Assembly: GCA_027493625.1 (NCBI GenBank)
Contig: JAOSKM010000003.1
Span: 62,001-126,000, forward strand
Direction: 5' to 3'
DNA: 64,000 nt
From: Planctomycetota bacterium
GTDB taxonomy: Bacteria; Planctomycetota; UBA8742; UBA2392
A model generated the notes under the pieces. The model saw only the letters and a list, made by a program, of their open reading frames with translations. It made no database searches and had not been told where the DNA came from. Positions 19,674 to 28,407 of this stretch are shown here, one piece after another; positions within the stretch are counted from its first letter, which is position 1, and each line of letters opens with the position of its first letter. The position numbers and the translations under genes are program-made.

Positions 19674-19700
19674 AAGGGCGCGGGCAAAGCCCGCGCCCTT
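19674..19700. terminator. Bidirectional terminator
   Basis: A 12-bp stem (AAGGGCGCGGGC / GCCCGCGCCCTT) with an AAA loop lies between two convergent genes and can serve both. Confidence 0.85.
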
Positions 19701-19716
19701 GCGTTGAGGGAATGCG

Positions 19717-22700
19717 CTACTCGCGGCGGAACTGGCGTGCGCCGACGGTAAATCCAGCCAGCAACGCCAGCAGCAGCAGCCACGAACCGGTTGCGCCGCT
19801 GGTGCTGCACTCCTCGTCGTCATCATCGTCGCCGCCGCCTGCCGCGACCGGGTCCTGCACCGTCACCGTGAATGCGCGGCTCGCGGTGTAGGTGCCGTCG
19901 CTGATGTAGACCGTGCAGACCGCCGTGCCCGTCATGCCCGCCTGGGGCGTGATGGTGAAGGTGAGGGTTGGCACCGTGCCGCCGAAGGTGAAGTCTCCGG
20001 CCTGGATCAGCGCAGTGTTCAGGCTGTCCGCGGCGGGCGAGCCCAGCGTGCCCACGCCCTGCGGGTCGTCGACCATGAAGCTGATCGCGGCCGAGGTCTG
20101 GTCGCGGGAGATCACGGTATCCGGGATCAGCGAGATGGACGGCGCATCCGTGGTGTCGGTCACGGTCAGCACGAAGCTGATGCTGGTTGCCGCCGAGAGG
20201 GAGTCCGTCACAGTCACCGTAACTGTCGCCACGCCCACGTTGTCGGCCTGGGGCGTAATGGTCAGCGTACGGCCGGCGCCGCTGCCGCCAAACACGAAGT
20301 CAGTCAGTGGGTCCAGCAGAATCTGGTTGTCGCAGGTCGCCGTGAGCACCAGCGCGCCCGGCGCGTCCTCGGCGTCGCCGACGGTGATCGCAAGCGCGCC
20401 GGTATTGGCGTTCATGTTGATGGTCTGGTCGGTGACCGCGCTGATGGTGGGCGCCTGGTTCGCCAGCACCTCAACGCTCAGGTTCGCGGTGCTCGAGTTA
20501 CCGGCCGCGTCCGTGACCGTGAATTCCACCTGGTGGGTGCCCGGGGTCGCGGTGCCGAGCGCATGGATGTCGGCCGTCACGCCGCCGGCGGTGTTGGTGA
20601 TGTTGCCGACCGCCATCCCGGTCGGGACGCTGCTGGCCGAGACGTTCAGGCTTCCGGCTGCGGTCGAGTTGTCCGACACCGCGCCGACGGTCGCGCCGAC
20701 GCTGGTGGTGCCCTGGGAAACCGTCACGGTGCCGCCCGGCGTCAGCACGGGTGCAGTGTTGTCCACTTCGACGGCTGCGCTGGGCCCGGCGGCTGGTGCG
20801 CCTCCGCCCGGGTTGCTGGCCGTTCCGCTCGCGATACTGATAGTGAAGCTGCCGTCGCCTGTGATGCCGCTGATGGTGACGGTGCGCGTGGTGGTGCCGG
20901 TGCCGGAAACCGCCACGGCGCCCGCCGCGGTGCCGGTGGCATTGAGCGCCACATCGCCCGCCGCCAGCGTCACGGCCGTCGCACCGGAGTACGTGATCAC
21001 GAAGTCAACCGGGCCGCCCTGTGTCACGCCGGCTGACGGCGCGCCGATCGAGATGCCCGGCACGTTGGTCACGGTCACTGACGCGCTGGGCCCCGCCGCT
21101 CCGGCCAGGTTGCCGGCGCCGTCCGAGGCCGTGCCGGCCGCGATACTGATGGTGAAGCTGCCGTTGCCGCTGATGCCGCTTACCGTCACGGTGCGGGTGG
21201 TGGTGCCGCTGCCGGCCACGCTGACGCTGCCCGTTGCGGTACCCGTGGCGTTGAGCGAAACGTCGCCAGACGCAAGGGTCACGCCGGTCGCGCCGGTATA
21301 GGTGATCACGAAGTCCACCGGGCCGCTGGTCGTCGAGCTTGTGCTCGGCGCGCCGATCGAAATGCCCGGGTTGGTCTTATCGATGTCGTACGTTTCGCCC
21401 GCCGTGAACGTGCCGGACAAGACGTTGCCCGCCGCGTCGGTGATGCCGGTGACGGTGGTGAGATCGATGCTGACCGTGCCGTCGCCGCTGCCGGTGTTGA
21501 CCGAGACCGTGTAGCCCGCGCCGGAACCGGTGACGCCGGTGATGGACGCGCCCGTCACGCCGGTGGTATCGAGCGAGAACTTGCCCTGGGTGACGCCGGT
21601 AACCGACTCGCTGAAGGTGACCGTGAAGTCCACCGAGGTCGCGCTGGTGGGACTGCCGCCTGCGCGGGTGATGCTGGTGACGCTGGGCGCCGTCTTGTCC
21701 ACGGTGTAGATTTCGCCGGTGGTGAAGGTGCCGGCCAGCACGTTGCCGGCGGCGTCCACGATACCGCTCACGGAAGCCAGCTCGACCTCGACCGTGCCGC
21801 TGCCGCTGCCGCTGTTGACCGTGACCGTGCGGGTGGCGCCGGTGCCGCTGACGCCGGTAACCGAGGCGCCGGTGACGCCGGTGGTATCCATGGCGAAAGA
21901 CGCAATCACCACGCCCGTAACCGCCTCGTTGAAAGTAACCGTGAAGTCCACCGAGGCCGCGTTGGTGGGGTTGGCGCCCACCCGCGTGATGCTGCTGACC
22001 GTGGGCGCGGCCTTGTCGACCGTGTAGGCCTCGCCGGCCGTGAAGGCGCCGGCCAGCGCGTTGCCGGCGGCGTCAGCGATTCCCGAGATGTTGCTGAGGT
22101 CCACGCTGACGGAACCGCTGCCGCTGCCGGTGTTGACGGTGACGGTGTAGGCGGCGCCCGAGCCCGCGATGCCGGAAATGAAAGCGCCGCTCACGCCGGT
22201 GGCGTCCAGCGCAAAGGCGCCGGGCGTCACGCCGGTGACGGATTCGCTGAAGGCTACGTTGAAGGTGACCGAGGCCGCGTTGGTCGGGTTGCCGACGGCG
22301 CGGGTGATGCCCGTGACCGCGGGCGCGGTCTTGTCGATGGAGTACGACTCGCCGGTGGTGTAGGGCAGGTTGGAAACGCCGGGTGCAACGCCGGTCGCGT
22401 TGACCATGTCGAGCCGGATGGTGCCGTCGCCCGTGCCCGTGCCGGCGGTGACCGTCCAGGTGGTGCCGGAGCCGCTGACGCCGGTGACCGAGGCGCCGCT
22501 CAGGCCCGTAACCGAGGTGCTGAAGTTGCCCGTGTTCACGCCGGTAACCGACGCGCCGAAGGTGACGGTCCAGCTGACCGAGGCGGCGTTGGTGGGAGTG
22601 CCGCCAACGCGCACGATGGAGGTCAGCGCAGGGATGGCCGTCACCGTGCAGGTGGCGCTGGGGCCGGCCGCGGGCGCCGAGTTGCCGGCCGCGTCGCTGG

Positions 22701-24414
22701 CGGTGCCGCCCGCGATGCTGATGCCGATGGTGCCGGTGCCGCTGATGCCGCTGACGGTTACGGTGCGCGAGCCGGTGCCGCTGCCCGTGACCGAGACGCT
22801 GCCGGTCGCCGAGCCGGTGGTGTTGAGGGTGATGTTGCCGGTGGCCAGGGTAACCGCGCTGGCGCCCGTGTAGGTGATGGTGAAGTCAACGGGGCCGGAG
22901 ATGGTGCTGGTCGGGTTGGGCGCGCTGATGCTGATGCCCGGGGCGGTCTTGTCGATGGTGTAGGACTGGCCGGCCACGAACGCGCTGCCGAGCGCGTTGC
23001 CGGCGGTGTCGATGACGCCGGTGACGGTGAGCAGGTCGATGCTGACCGTGCCGTCGCCGCTGCCGGTGTTGACCGTAACGGTGCGTGTGGCGCCGGAGCC
23101 GCTGATGCCGGTGATGGAGGCACCCGAGACGCCGCTGGTGTCGAGGCTGAAGTTGCCGGTGGTGACGCCGGTGACGCTTTCGCTGAAGGTCACGGCAAAG
23201 CTGACGGAGGCCGCGTTGGTGGGATCGGCGCCGGAACGGTTGATGCTGCTGACCATCGGCGCGGTCTTGTCGATGGTGTACACCTGGCCAGAGGTAAACG
23301 CGCCGCCGATGTTGTTGCCCGCTGTATCTGAAATGGTGGCGCCGACCGGGACATCCAGTCGGATCGTGCCGTCACCGCTTCCGGTGTTCACGGTGACCGT
23401 CCGTGTGGTGCCCGTGCCGGAAACACCTGTCACCGACGCCCCGGAGATGGAGCCGGTTGTGGTAAGCGAGAAGTCGCCGGTTGCGACGCCGGAGACGTCC
23501 TCGCTGAAGGTTACCGTGAACCCTGCGCTGGACGCGTTGGAAGGGCTGGTGCCCGTGCGCACGATACTGGTGACCGTGGGGGCGGTCTTGTCGATGGTGT
23601 ATGACTGTCCGGAGGTGTACGGCAGGTTGGTGACGTTCGGCGTGACACCCGTGGAATTCTGCATGTCCAGCCTGATGGTTCCGCTTCCGCTGCCGGTCGA
23701 GACGGTAACGGTTCTGGACGTTCCGCTGCCCGAGACTCCGGTAACCGAAGCGCCGCTTACACCTGTGGTACTCAATGTGAAGTTTGATGTGGCGACACCG
23801 GATACGGAGACATCAAAGCTGACCGTGAAGCTGACGGACGATGCGTTGGTCGGAGTGCTGCCGGTGCGGTTGATGGAGGTGACGATCGAGCCGGATGGAT
23901 TGCCGTTGACGATCAAAGACAGCCGGCGCGACTCGTTGCCACCGGTCGCAGCCCACGACGAACCACCGTTGGTAGACTTGAGGGAACCTTCCGTGTTGGT
24001 GTGCGAATGCAGCCAGAACACCCAGTCGGATGCCGTGGATGCATACCACACTGCCCAATACGTCGTGCCCAGGCTCAGCGTGGCGCCACCCGAGATGTTC
24101 ACAGTCAGGTTCGTACTCGAGTCCGGCGCAGACCCGGTCCCACTGCCGAGCAGTGTGCCGGGCACTCCACCCGAATTGGTGCGCAGTTCCATCGTGAAGT
24201 TGCCGCTGCCGCCGAAGATCTTCTGCGCCCAGATCTGGAAGCTGGTGATGTCCACCTGCTGACTCACAGTAAACGGCTTCGCGAACCTGGTGTTCGGGGT
24301 GGTGGACTCCGAGTTGGTGCCGGGGAAAGTTCCGCCCGTCGTGTGGTCGAAAACCACCACCGCAGACAACTGTGAGGCCGCAAGAATAACGATCAGGAAA
24401 AGAGCCGTTCTCAT
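19717..24414 (-). CDS. Giant secreted Ig-like repeat protein with C-terminal sorting-like tail
   Basis: This 1565-residue protein has a signal peptide (MRTALFLIVILAASQLSA). The next ~160 residues form a beta-rich domain. Ten tandem beta-sandwich repeats of about 85-100 residues follow. Seven are of type A (for example ITRVGANPTNAASVDFTVTF) and three of type B (ISIGAPS...GPVDFVITY). Three cadherin-like or Ig-like domains come next (TAPVLTPGG..., NQAPTISAV..., DAPSISLIPDT...). The tail is DDDDDEEC, a Ser/Gly stretch, a hydrophobic helix and RQFRRE. The high T/S/G content and repeats suggest a surface adhesin or S-layer-associated stalk. Long open frames on the opposite strand are by-products of the repeats. 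Confidence 0.85.
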   Translation of the reverse strand: MRTALFLIVILAASQLSAVVVFDHTTGGTFPGTNSESTTPNTRFAKPFTVSQQVDITSFQIWAQKIFGGSGNFTMELRTNSGGVPGTLLGSGTGSAPDSSTNLTVNISGGATLSLGTTYWAVWYASTASDWVFWLHSHTNTEGSLKSTNGGSSWAATGGNESRRLSLIVNGNPSGSIVTSINRTGSTPTNASSVSFTVSFDVSVSGVATSNFTLSTTGVSGASVTGVSGSGTSRTVTVSTGSGSGTIRLDMQNSTGVTPNVTNLPYTSGQSYTIDKTAPTVTSIVRTGTSPSNASSAGFTVTFSEDVSGVATGDFSLTTTGSISGASVTGVSGTGTTRTVTVNTGSGDGTIRLDVPVGATISDTAGNNIGGAFTSGQVYTIDKTAPMVSSINRSGADPTNAASVSFAVTFSESVTGVTTGNFSLDTSGVSGASITGISGSGATRTVTVNTGSGDGTVSIDLLTVTGVIDTAGNALGSAFVAGQSYTIDKTAPGISISAPNPTSTISGPVDFTITYTGASAVTLATGNITLNTTGSATGSVSVTGSGTGSRTVTVSGISGTGTIGISIAGGTASDAAGNSAPAAGPSATCTVTAIPALTSIVRVGGTPTNAASVSWTVTFGASVTGVNTGNFSTSVTGLSGASVTGVSGSGTTWTVTAGTGTGDGTIRLDMVNATGVAPGVSNLPYTTGESYSIDKTAPAVTGITRAVGNPTNAASVTFNVAFSESVTGVTPGAFALDATGVSGAFISGIAGSGAAYTVTVNTGSGSGSVSVDLSNISGIADAAGNALAGAFTAGEAYTVDKAAPTVSSITRVGANPTNAASVDFTVTFNEAVTGVVIASFAMDTTGVTGASVTGVSGTGATRTVTVNSGSGSGTVEVELASVSGIVDAAGNVLAGTFTTGEIYTVDKTAPSVTSITRAGGSPTSATSVDFTVTFSESVTGVTQGKFSLDTTGVTGASITGVTGSGAGYTVSVNTGSGDGTVSIDLTTVTGITDAAGNVLSGTFTAGETYDIDKTNPGISIGAPSTSSTTSGPVDFVITYTGATGVTLASGDVSLNATGTATGSVSVAGSGTTTRTVTVSGISGNGSFTISIAAGTASDGAGNLAGAAGPSASVTVTNVPGISIGAPSAGVTQGGPVDFVITYSGATAVTLAAGDVALNATGTAAGAVAVSGTGTTTRTVTISGITGDGSFTISIASGTASNPGGGAPAAGPSAAVEVDNTAPVLTPGGTVTVSQGTTSVGATVGAVSDNSTAAGSLNVSASSVPTGMAVGNITNTAGGVTADIHALGTATPGTHQVEFTVTDAAGNSSTANLSVEVLANQAPTISAVTDQTINMNANTGALAITVGDAEDAPGALVLTATCDNQILLDPLTDFVFGGSGAGRTLTITPQADNVGVATVTVTVTDSLSAATSISFVLTVTDTTDAPSISLIPDTVISRDQTSAAISFMVDDPQGVGTLGSPAADSLNTALIQAGDFTFGGTVPTLTFTITPQAGMTGTAVCTVYISDGTYTASRAFTVTVQDPVAAGGGDDDDDEECSTSGATGSWLLLLALLAGFTVGARQFRRE

Positions 24415-24525
24415 GGTGGTGATCCCCGGATGTTGGCAAAGGGGGTCACCATAATGCTGGAACGTTGAAACTCAAAGCGTTTCGTTGTCTTACCTGAATT
24501 TTGCTCAAGCCCAGAGACTTGTGTC

Positions 24526-25452
24526 TCAAGCTTTGCCGGCACTGCCGAGCAGGGTCATCTTCTGCTTGATCAGTTCCTTCACCGCGTCGCGGGCCGGGCC
24601 GAGGAACTTGCGGGGGTCGAACTCGCCCGGCTTCTCCGCTATCAGCTTGCGCAGCACGGCCGTCCACTTCAGGCGCAGGTCGGTGTCGATGTTCACCTTG
24701 TTGATGCCGTTGGCGATGGCGCGTGTGTAGCTTTCGGCGTCGAGGCCCTTGGCGCCCTCGATCTTGCCGCCGTACTGGTTGATCTGGGCGACGCTTTCCG
24801 GGTCCACGCTGCTGGCCCCGTGCAGCACCAGCGGGATGCCCAGCAGCTGCTTGATCGACTTGATGCGCTCGAAGTCGATGCGGTTCTCGCCCTTGAACTT
24901 GTAGGCCCCGTGGCTGGTGCCGACCGCTACCGCCAGCGCGTCGCAGCCGGACTCCTTCACGAAGCGCACGGCCTCGGCGGGGTCGGTCAGGCGCGCGTCG
25001 CGCTCATCGACCTTGATGTCGTCCTCGATGCCGCCCAGGCGCCCGAGCTCGGCCTCTACCGTGATGCCGCCGTGGCTGTGGGCGTAGTCAACGGCTTGAC
25101 GCGTCAAGGCGATGTTCTCCTCCAGCGGGTGGTGCGAGCCGTCGATCATCACGCTGGTGAAGCCGGCATCCACGCAGCGCTTGATGTCGTCCAGCTTCTC
25201 GCCGTGGTCGAGGTGCAGGGCCACGGGCACGCTGACCTGCTCGGCCATGGTGCGCGTGAGCGCCACCAGGTTCTTGATGCCGCCGTATTTGATCGCGCCC
25301 GTGGACAGCGCGACGATCACCGGCGACTTCATCTCCTCAGCGGCTTCCACGGCCGATTGCAGGAACTCCAGGTTGCTGAAGTTGAACTGGCCGATGGCGT
25401 AGTGTTCGCGGTTGGCTTTCTCGTACATCTTGCCGAGGATTTCGAGCGGCAT
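24526..25452 (-). CDS. fba: Class II fructose-bisphosphate aldolase
   Basis: This zinc enzyme splits fructose 1,6-bisphosphate in glycolysis, or joins the trioses in gluconeogenesis. Residues D82 and H83 in ALHLDHG, H in GTSHGAYKF and H in LVLHGASS are the catalytic Asp and zinc ligands. NKVNIDTDLR is the phosphate-binding segment. The length of 308 aa fits the FbaA/GatY group. A CTTGACGCGTCAAG motif lies inside the gene at 25095-25108. The pckA gene is nearby, so central carbon genes are loosely grouped. Confidence 0.95.
   Translation of the reverse strand: MPLEILGKMYEKANREHYAIGQFNFSNLEFLQSAVEAAEEMKSPVIVALSTGAIKYGGIKNLVALTRTMAEQVSVPVALHLDHGEKLDDIKRCVDAGFTSVMIDGSHHPLEENIALTRQAVDYAHSHGGITVEAELGRLGGIEDDIKVDERDARLTDPAEAVRFVKESGCDALAVAVGTSHGAYKFKGENRIDFERIKSIKQLLGIPLVLHGASSVDPESVAQINQYGGKIEGAKGLDAESYTRAIANGINKVNIDTDLRLKWTAVLRKLIAEKPGEFDPRKFLGPARDAVKELIKQKMTLLGSAGKA
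25095..25108. repeat. CTTGACNNGTCAAG motif 1 (in fba)
   Basis: A perfect 14-bp palindrome, CTTGACGCGTCAAG. It encodes LTRQ using TTG and CAA, which look uncommon in these GC-rich genes. Confidence 0.5.
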
Positions 25453-25461
25453 GGGTGCCTC

Positions 25462-25529
25462 CGTGTATCGTGGTCCGTGTCTCGTGCATCGTGTTTAACC
25501 ACGAAGAACACGAAGGGCCACGAAGAAAA
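25462..25529. repeat. CACGAAG / CGTGTATCGTG-type intergenic repeat
   Basis: Short units (ATCGTG, CGTGT) run from 25462 to 25492, and AACCACGAAGAACACGAAGG-like units from 25496 to 25529, between fba and the lipoprotein gene. The second part begins only 7 bp beyond the lipoprotein's TAA stop. Confidence 0.65.
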
Positions 25530-25535
25530 CAGCGC

Positions 25536-25979
25536 TTATGGGGTGGGGATGATGGCTTCAAAGTAGCGGATTGTTCCGTCCTTCAGCCAAGCGAGACCGA
25601 CCGCAACAGGCGAGGCGCTGTCGCGAGCGCCTGTGATCCAAAACATGATGCCATTCAGGCGATGTGGCTCGATGCCATCCGGCCGGAATGCCTCCGATCC
25701 TGTCATCTGGCCAAAACCCGACTGCGGTACCCAGCGACTGCTATTGGGTTCGACGCGCGAATCACCATTGGGTGCCCACCCAATCCGTTTGTCCACCTCG
25801 TCCATGCTTAGTTTGTCGGCAGCACATTCCTGCAGCAATTCTGCCAGACCAACCGGATCGACAAACGGCTTCTCACGAACATCAGGTGCTGCTGAGTTGT
25901 GCGTCCCGTCAGACTGGCCACATGCGCCAACAACCAACGCTACGCACAGGAAAGTGATAATCGCGGCGACACGGTACAT
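25536..25979 (-). CDS. Small predicted lipoprotein
   Basis: This 147-residue protein starts MYRVAAIITF, with a hydrophobic stretch and a lipobox, LVVGAC. The ATG at 25979 is chosen because it opens the signal peptide; upstream readings in this frame are antisense to orn. The mature part has no recognised domain. It ends GARDSASPVAVGLAWLKDG..., which resembles the GKDSASPVTLRLANGKW end of the lipoprotein at 56564-57154. The two may share a fold. Codon use is less biased than in neighbours, which hints at transfer. Confidence 0.7.
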   Translation of the reverse strand: MYRVAAIITFLCVALVVGACGQSDGTHNSAAPDVREKPFVDPVGLAELLQECAADKLSMDEVDKRIGWAPNGDSRVEPNSSRWVPQSGFGQMTGSEAFRPDGIEPHRLNGIMFWITGARDSASPVAVGLAWLKDGTIRYFEAIIPTP

Positions 25980-26059
25980 CCTTCTGTAAACGACTGACGG
26001 AGGTTGGAAGTTCGTGCGGCGTGGTGGCATCCGATCGAACTTTGCGGACGTCCTACCAA

Positions 26060-26599
26060 CTACGACTTCATAATCCGTTCCCGGTAGTACTTCAACTCCG
26101 CAATACTTTCCTTGATGTCGGCGAGCGCTGTGTGGTCCTTGTCTTCCTTGCCGTACTTGGGAACGTCCGGGTACCAGGCGCGGGCCAGCACTTTGAAACT
26201 GCTTACGTCCACCTGGCGGTAGTGCAGCCAGGCTTCCAGCTGCGGCATGTACCTGTACAAGAAGCGGCGGTCCTGGTGGATGCTGTTGCCGGCGAGCACG
26301 CCTTCGCCCTCGGCGCAATGCTGGCGCACCAGCGCCAGCGCCTGGGCCTGGGCCTCCTCGATGCTGACCGTGGCCGCCTTCACCCGCTGCAGCAGGCCGT
26401 TCTTCGTGTGCATGTCGCGCACGTAGTCGTTCATCAGGGCCAGCTGCGACTCGCTGGTGGCGATCACCGCCTCGTACTGGCCCAGCGGCTGCAGCTCGGC
26501 GTCGGTGACGATCACCGCGATCTCGAGAATGGAGTCCACGGCCGGGTCCAGGCCGGTCATCTCGAGATCGATCCACACCAGTTTAAGGTCGTCTGCCAT
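26060..26599 (-). CDS. orn: Oligoribonuclease
   Basis: Orn degrades 2-5 nt RNA oligomers, including pGpG, in the cytoplasm. It is a DEDDh exonuclease of 179 aa. D11 and E13 (WIDLEMTGLD), the GNSIHQDRRFL segment and the final KDHTALADIKESI histidine/aspartate motif are all present. The length is typical (181 in E. coli). It lies between repeat regions and is probably monocistronic. Confidence 0.95.
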   Translation of the reverse strand: MADDLKLVWIDLEMTGLDPAVDSILEIAVIVTDAELQPLGQYEAVIATSESQLALMNDYVRDMHTKNGLLQRVKAATVSIEEAQAQALALVRQHCAEGEGVLAGNSIHQDRRFLYRYMPQLEAWLHYRQVDVSSFKVLARAWYPDVPKYGKEDKDHTALADIKESIAELKYYRERIMKS

Positions 26600-26710
26600 A
26601 TCTGGCCTAGCTGCTAGCTTCTAGCTTCTAGGTGTTAGGAAAAGAATTAAGAGGGCCGCGCTAGCGGCCCCCCAAAACTAGCAGCTAGAAGCCAACAGCT
26701 AGCAGCTGCC
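26600..26710. repeat. AGCTAGAAGCTAG-type palindromic repeat
   Basis: Units of CTAGCTGCTAGCTTCTAG at 26606-26631 and the complementary form (ACTAGCAGCTAGAAGCC...) at 26677-26706 flank a hairpin. The left arm begins next to the orn start and the right arm ends next to the pckA stop. Confidence 0.75.
26641..26672 (-). terminator. Terminator for pckA
   Basis: Read on the minus strand, GGGCCGC-TAGC-GCGGCCC is followed by a T-rich run (TCTTAATTCTTTT), inside the repeat above. Confidence 0.7.
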
Positions 26711-28294
26711 CTATCCCTTCGGGCCGGCGTTGCGGACCGCTTCGCTTACGCCGTCTTCGAACTGCTTGAAGTTGTTGCGGAACAGCTCCGACAGGTGTTT
26801 GGCCTTGGCGTCGTAGGCCGCCTTGTCGGCCCAGCTTTCGCGCGGGTCCATCACCTCGGCGGGCACGTCCGGGCAGCTGGCCGCGTACTCGAAGCCGAAC
26901 ACCGGGTGCTTCTTGAACTCGGCCTTGTCCAGCCTGCCCTCCAGCGCCGCGTTCAGCATGGCGCGGGTGTGCTTGATCTTCATGCGCGAGCCCACGCCGT
27001 AGCCGCCGCCGGACCAGCCGGTGTTCAGCAGCCAGCAGCTGGCGCCGTGTTTCTGGATCTTCTCGGCCAGCAGCTTGGCATACACGCCGGGGTGGCGCGG
27101 CATGAACGGCCCGCCGAAGCAGGCGCTGAAGGTGGCGGAAGGCTCCTTCACTCCGCGCTCGGTGCCGGCGACCTTCGCCGTGTAGCCGCTTATAAAATGG
27201 TACTGGGCCTGCTCCGGCGTCAGGCGGCTGATCGGGGGCAGCACGCCGAAGGCGTCGCAGGTCAGGAACACCACGGTGCGCGGGTTGCCGCCGCGGCCGC
27301 TGGGCTCATGGTTGGGGATGAACTCGATCGGGTAGCTGGCCCGGGTGTTCTCGGTCAGCGTGCCGTCGTCGAGGTTGATCTCGCGGCTGTGCTCATCGAA
27401 CACGACGTTCTCGAGCACCGTGCCGAACATCTGGGTGGTCTTGTAGATCTCCGGCTCGGCTTCGGCGCTCAGGTTAATCACCTTGGCATAGCAGCCGCCC
27501 TCGAAGTTGAACACGCCGGCCTCGCTCCAGCCGTGTTCGTCGTCGCCGATCAGCTTGCGCTTGGGGTCAGCGCTCAGGGTGGTCTTGCCGGTGCCGCTCA
27601 GGCCGAAGAACAGCGCGCTGTCGCCGTCCGGGCCGATGTTGCTGCTGCAGTGCATGGGCAGCACGCCCTTGGCCGGCAGCAGGTAGTTCATCACGCTGAA
27701 CACGCTCTTCTTGATCTCGCCGGCGTACTTGGTGCCGCCGATCAGCACGATGCGCTTGCTGAAATTCACCAGCACGAAGGCTTCGCTGTTCAGGCCGTCG
27801 TCTGCGCCCGCGGCCTCCAGGAACGGCGCGTGGATGATGGTGAAGCCGGGCTTGAAGTTCGCCAGTTCGTCCCGGTTCTCGATCCGCACGAACATGTTGC
27901 GCGCGAACAGGTTGTGCCAGGCGCACTCGTTGATCACGCGCACCGGCAGGCGCAGCTCCGGGTCCGTGCCCGCGTAGCAGTCCAGCACGAAGATTTCCGG
28001 CCGGTCGTTGTAGTAGGCGATGGTCTTGGCCAGCATCTTGTCGAACACGCCCGGCTCAAGCGGCTTGTTGACCTTGCCCCACCACACGCTGTCGGCGGTT
28101 TCGGCGTCTTTGACCGTGAACTTGTCGTTGGGCGAGCGCCCGGTGTACTTGCCGGTGTTGACGATCAGCGCGCCGTGGCGGCTGAGGTGGCCTTCGCCGC
28201 GCTTGACGGCCTCTTCAATCAGGCGGCCGGAGCCCAGGTTGTGGTGGATGGTGGACGGGTTCTTGATGCCGAGTGCTGCGAGGTCGGTCTTCAT
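26711..28294 (-). CDS. pckA: Phosphoenolpyruvate carboxykinase (ATP)
   Basis: This enzyme decarboxylates oxaloacetate to PEP with ATP, the first committed step of gluconeogenesis. The 527-residue protein has the kinase-1a P-loop GLSGTGKTTLS, the following LIGDDEHGW metal site, the substrate motif NTGKYTGRSPNDKF and the FEGGCYAK segment, all typical of the ATP-dependent family. The length matches (540 in E. coli). The TAG stop abuts the AGCTAG repeat. Confidence 0.97.
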   Translation of the reverse strand: MKTDLAALGIKNPSTIHHNLGSGRLIEEAVKRGEGHLSRHGALIVNTGKYTGRSPNDKFTVKDAETADSVWWGKVNKPLEPGVFDKMLAKTIAYYNDRPEIFVLDCYAGTDPELRLPVRVINECAWHNLFARNMFVRIENRDELANFKPGFTIIHAPFLEAAGADDGLNSEAFVLVNFSKRIVLIGGTKYAGEIKKSVFSVMNYLLPAKGVLPMHCSSNIGPDGDSALFFGLSGTGKTTLSADPKRKLIGDDEHGWSEAGVFNFEGGCYAKVINLSAEAEPEIYKTTQMFGTVLENVVFDEHSREINLDDGTLTENTRASYPIEFIPNHEPSGRGGNPRTVVFLTCDAFGVLPPISRLTPEQAQYHFISGYTAKVAGTERGVKEPSATFSACFGGPFMPRHPGVYAKLLAEKIQKHGASCWLLNTGWSGGGYGVGSRMKIKHTRAMLNAALEGRLDKAEFKKHPVFGFEYAASCPDVPAEVMDPRESWADKAAYDAKAKHLSELFRNNFKQFEDGVSEAVRNAGPKG

Positions 28295-28407
28295 GCTGGG
28301 TCCTCATGTCAGCCACGCACAAGCGTTGGGGCAACGGCCACCGAGCCCGCGTGGACGCGAGTAGTGTAGCGAGCACTAAGCAGCCTACAACGAGGAAGAC
28401 GAATCGG

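Noticed and set aside
19913..24262. Several long plus-strand frames opposite the giant repeat gene
   Set aside because: They are periodic because the sense gene is; none has a start signal or a recognisable fold.
25980..26576. Extension of the small lipoprotein gene to 346 residues
   Set aside because: The added part is antisense to orn; the signal peptide begins at 25979.
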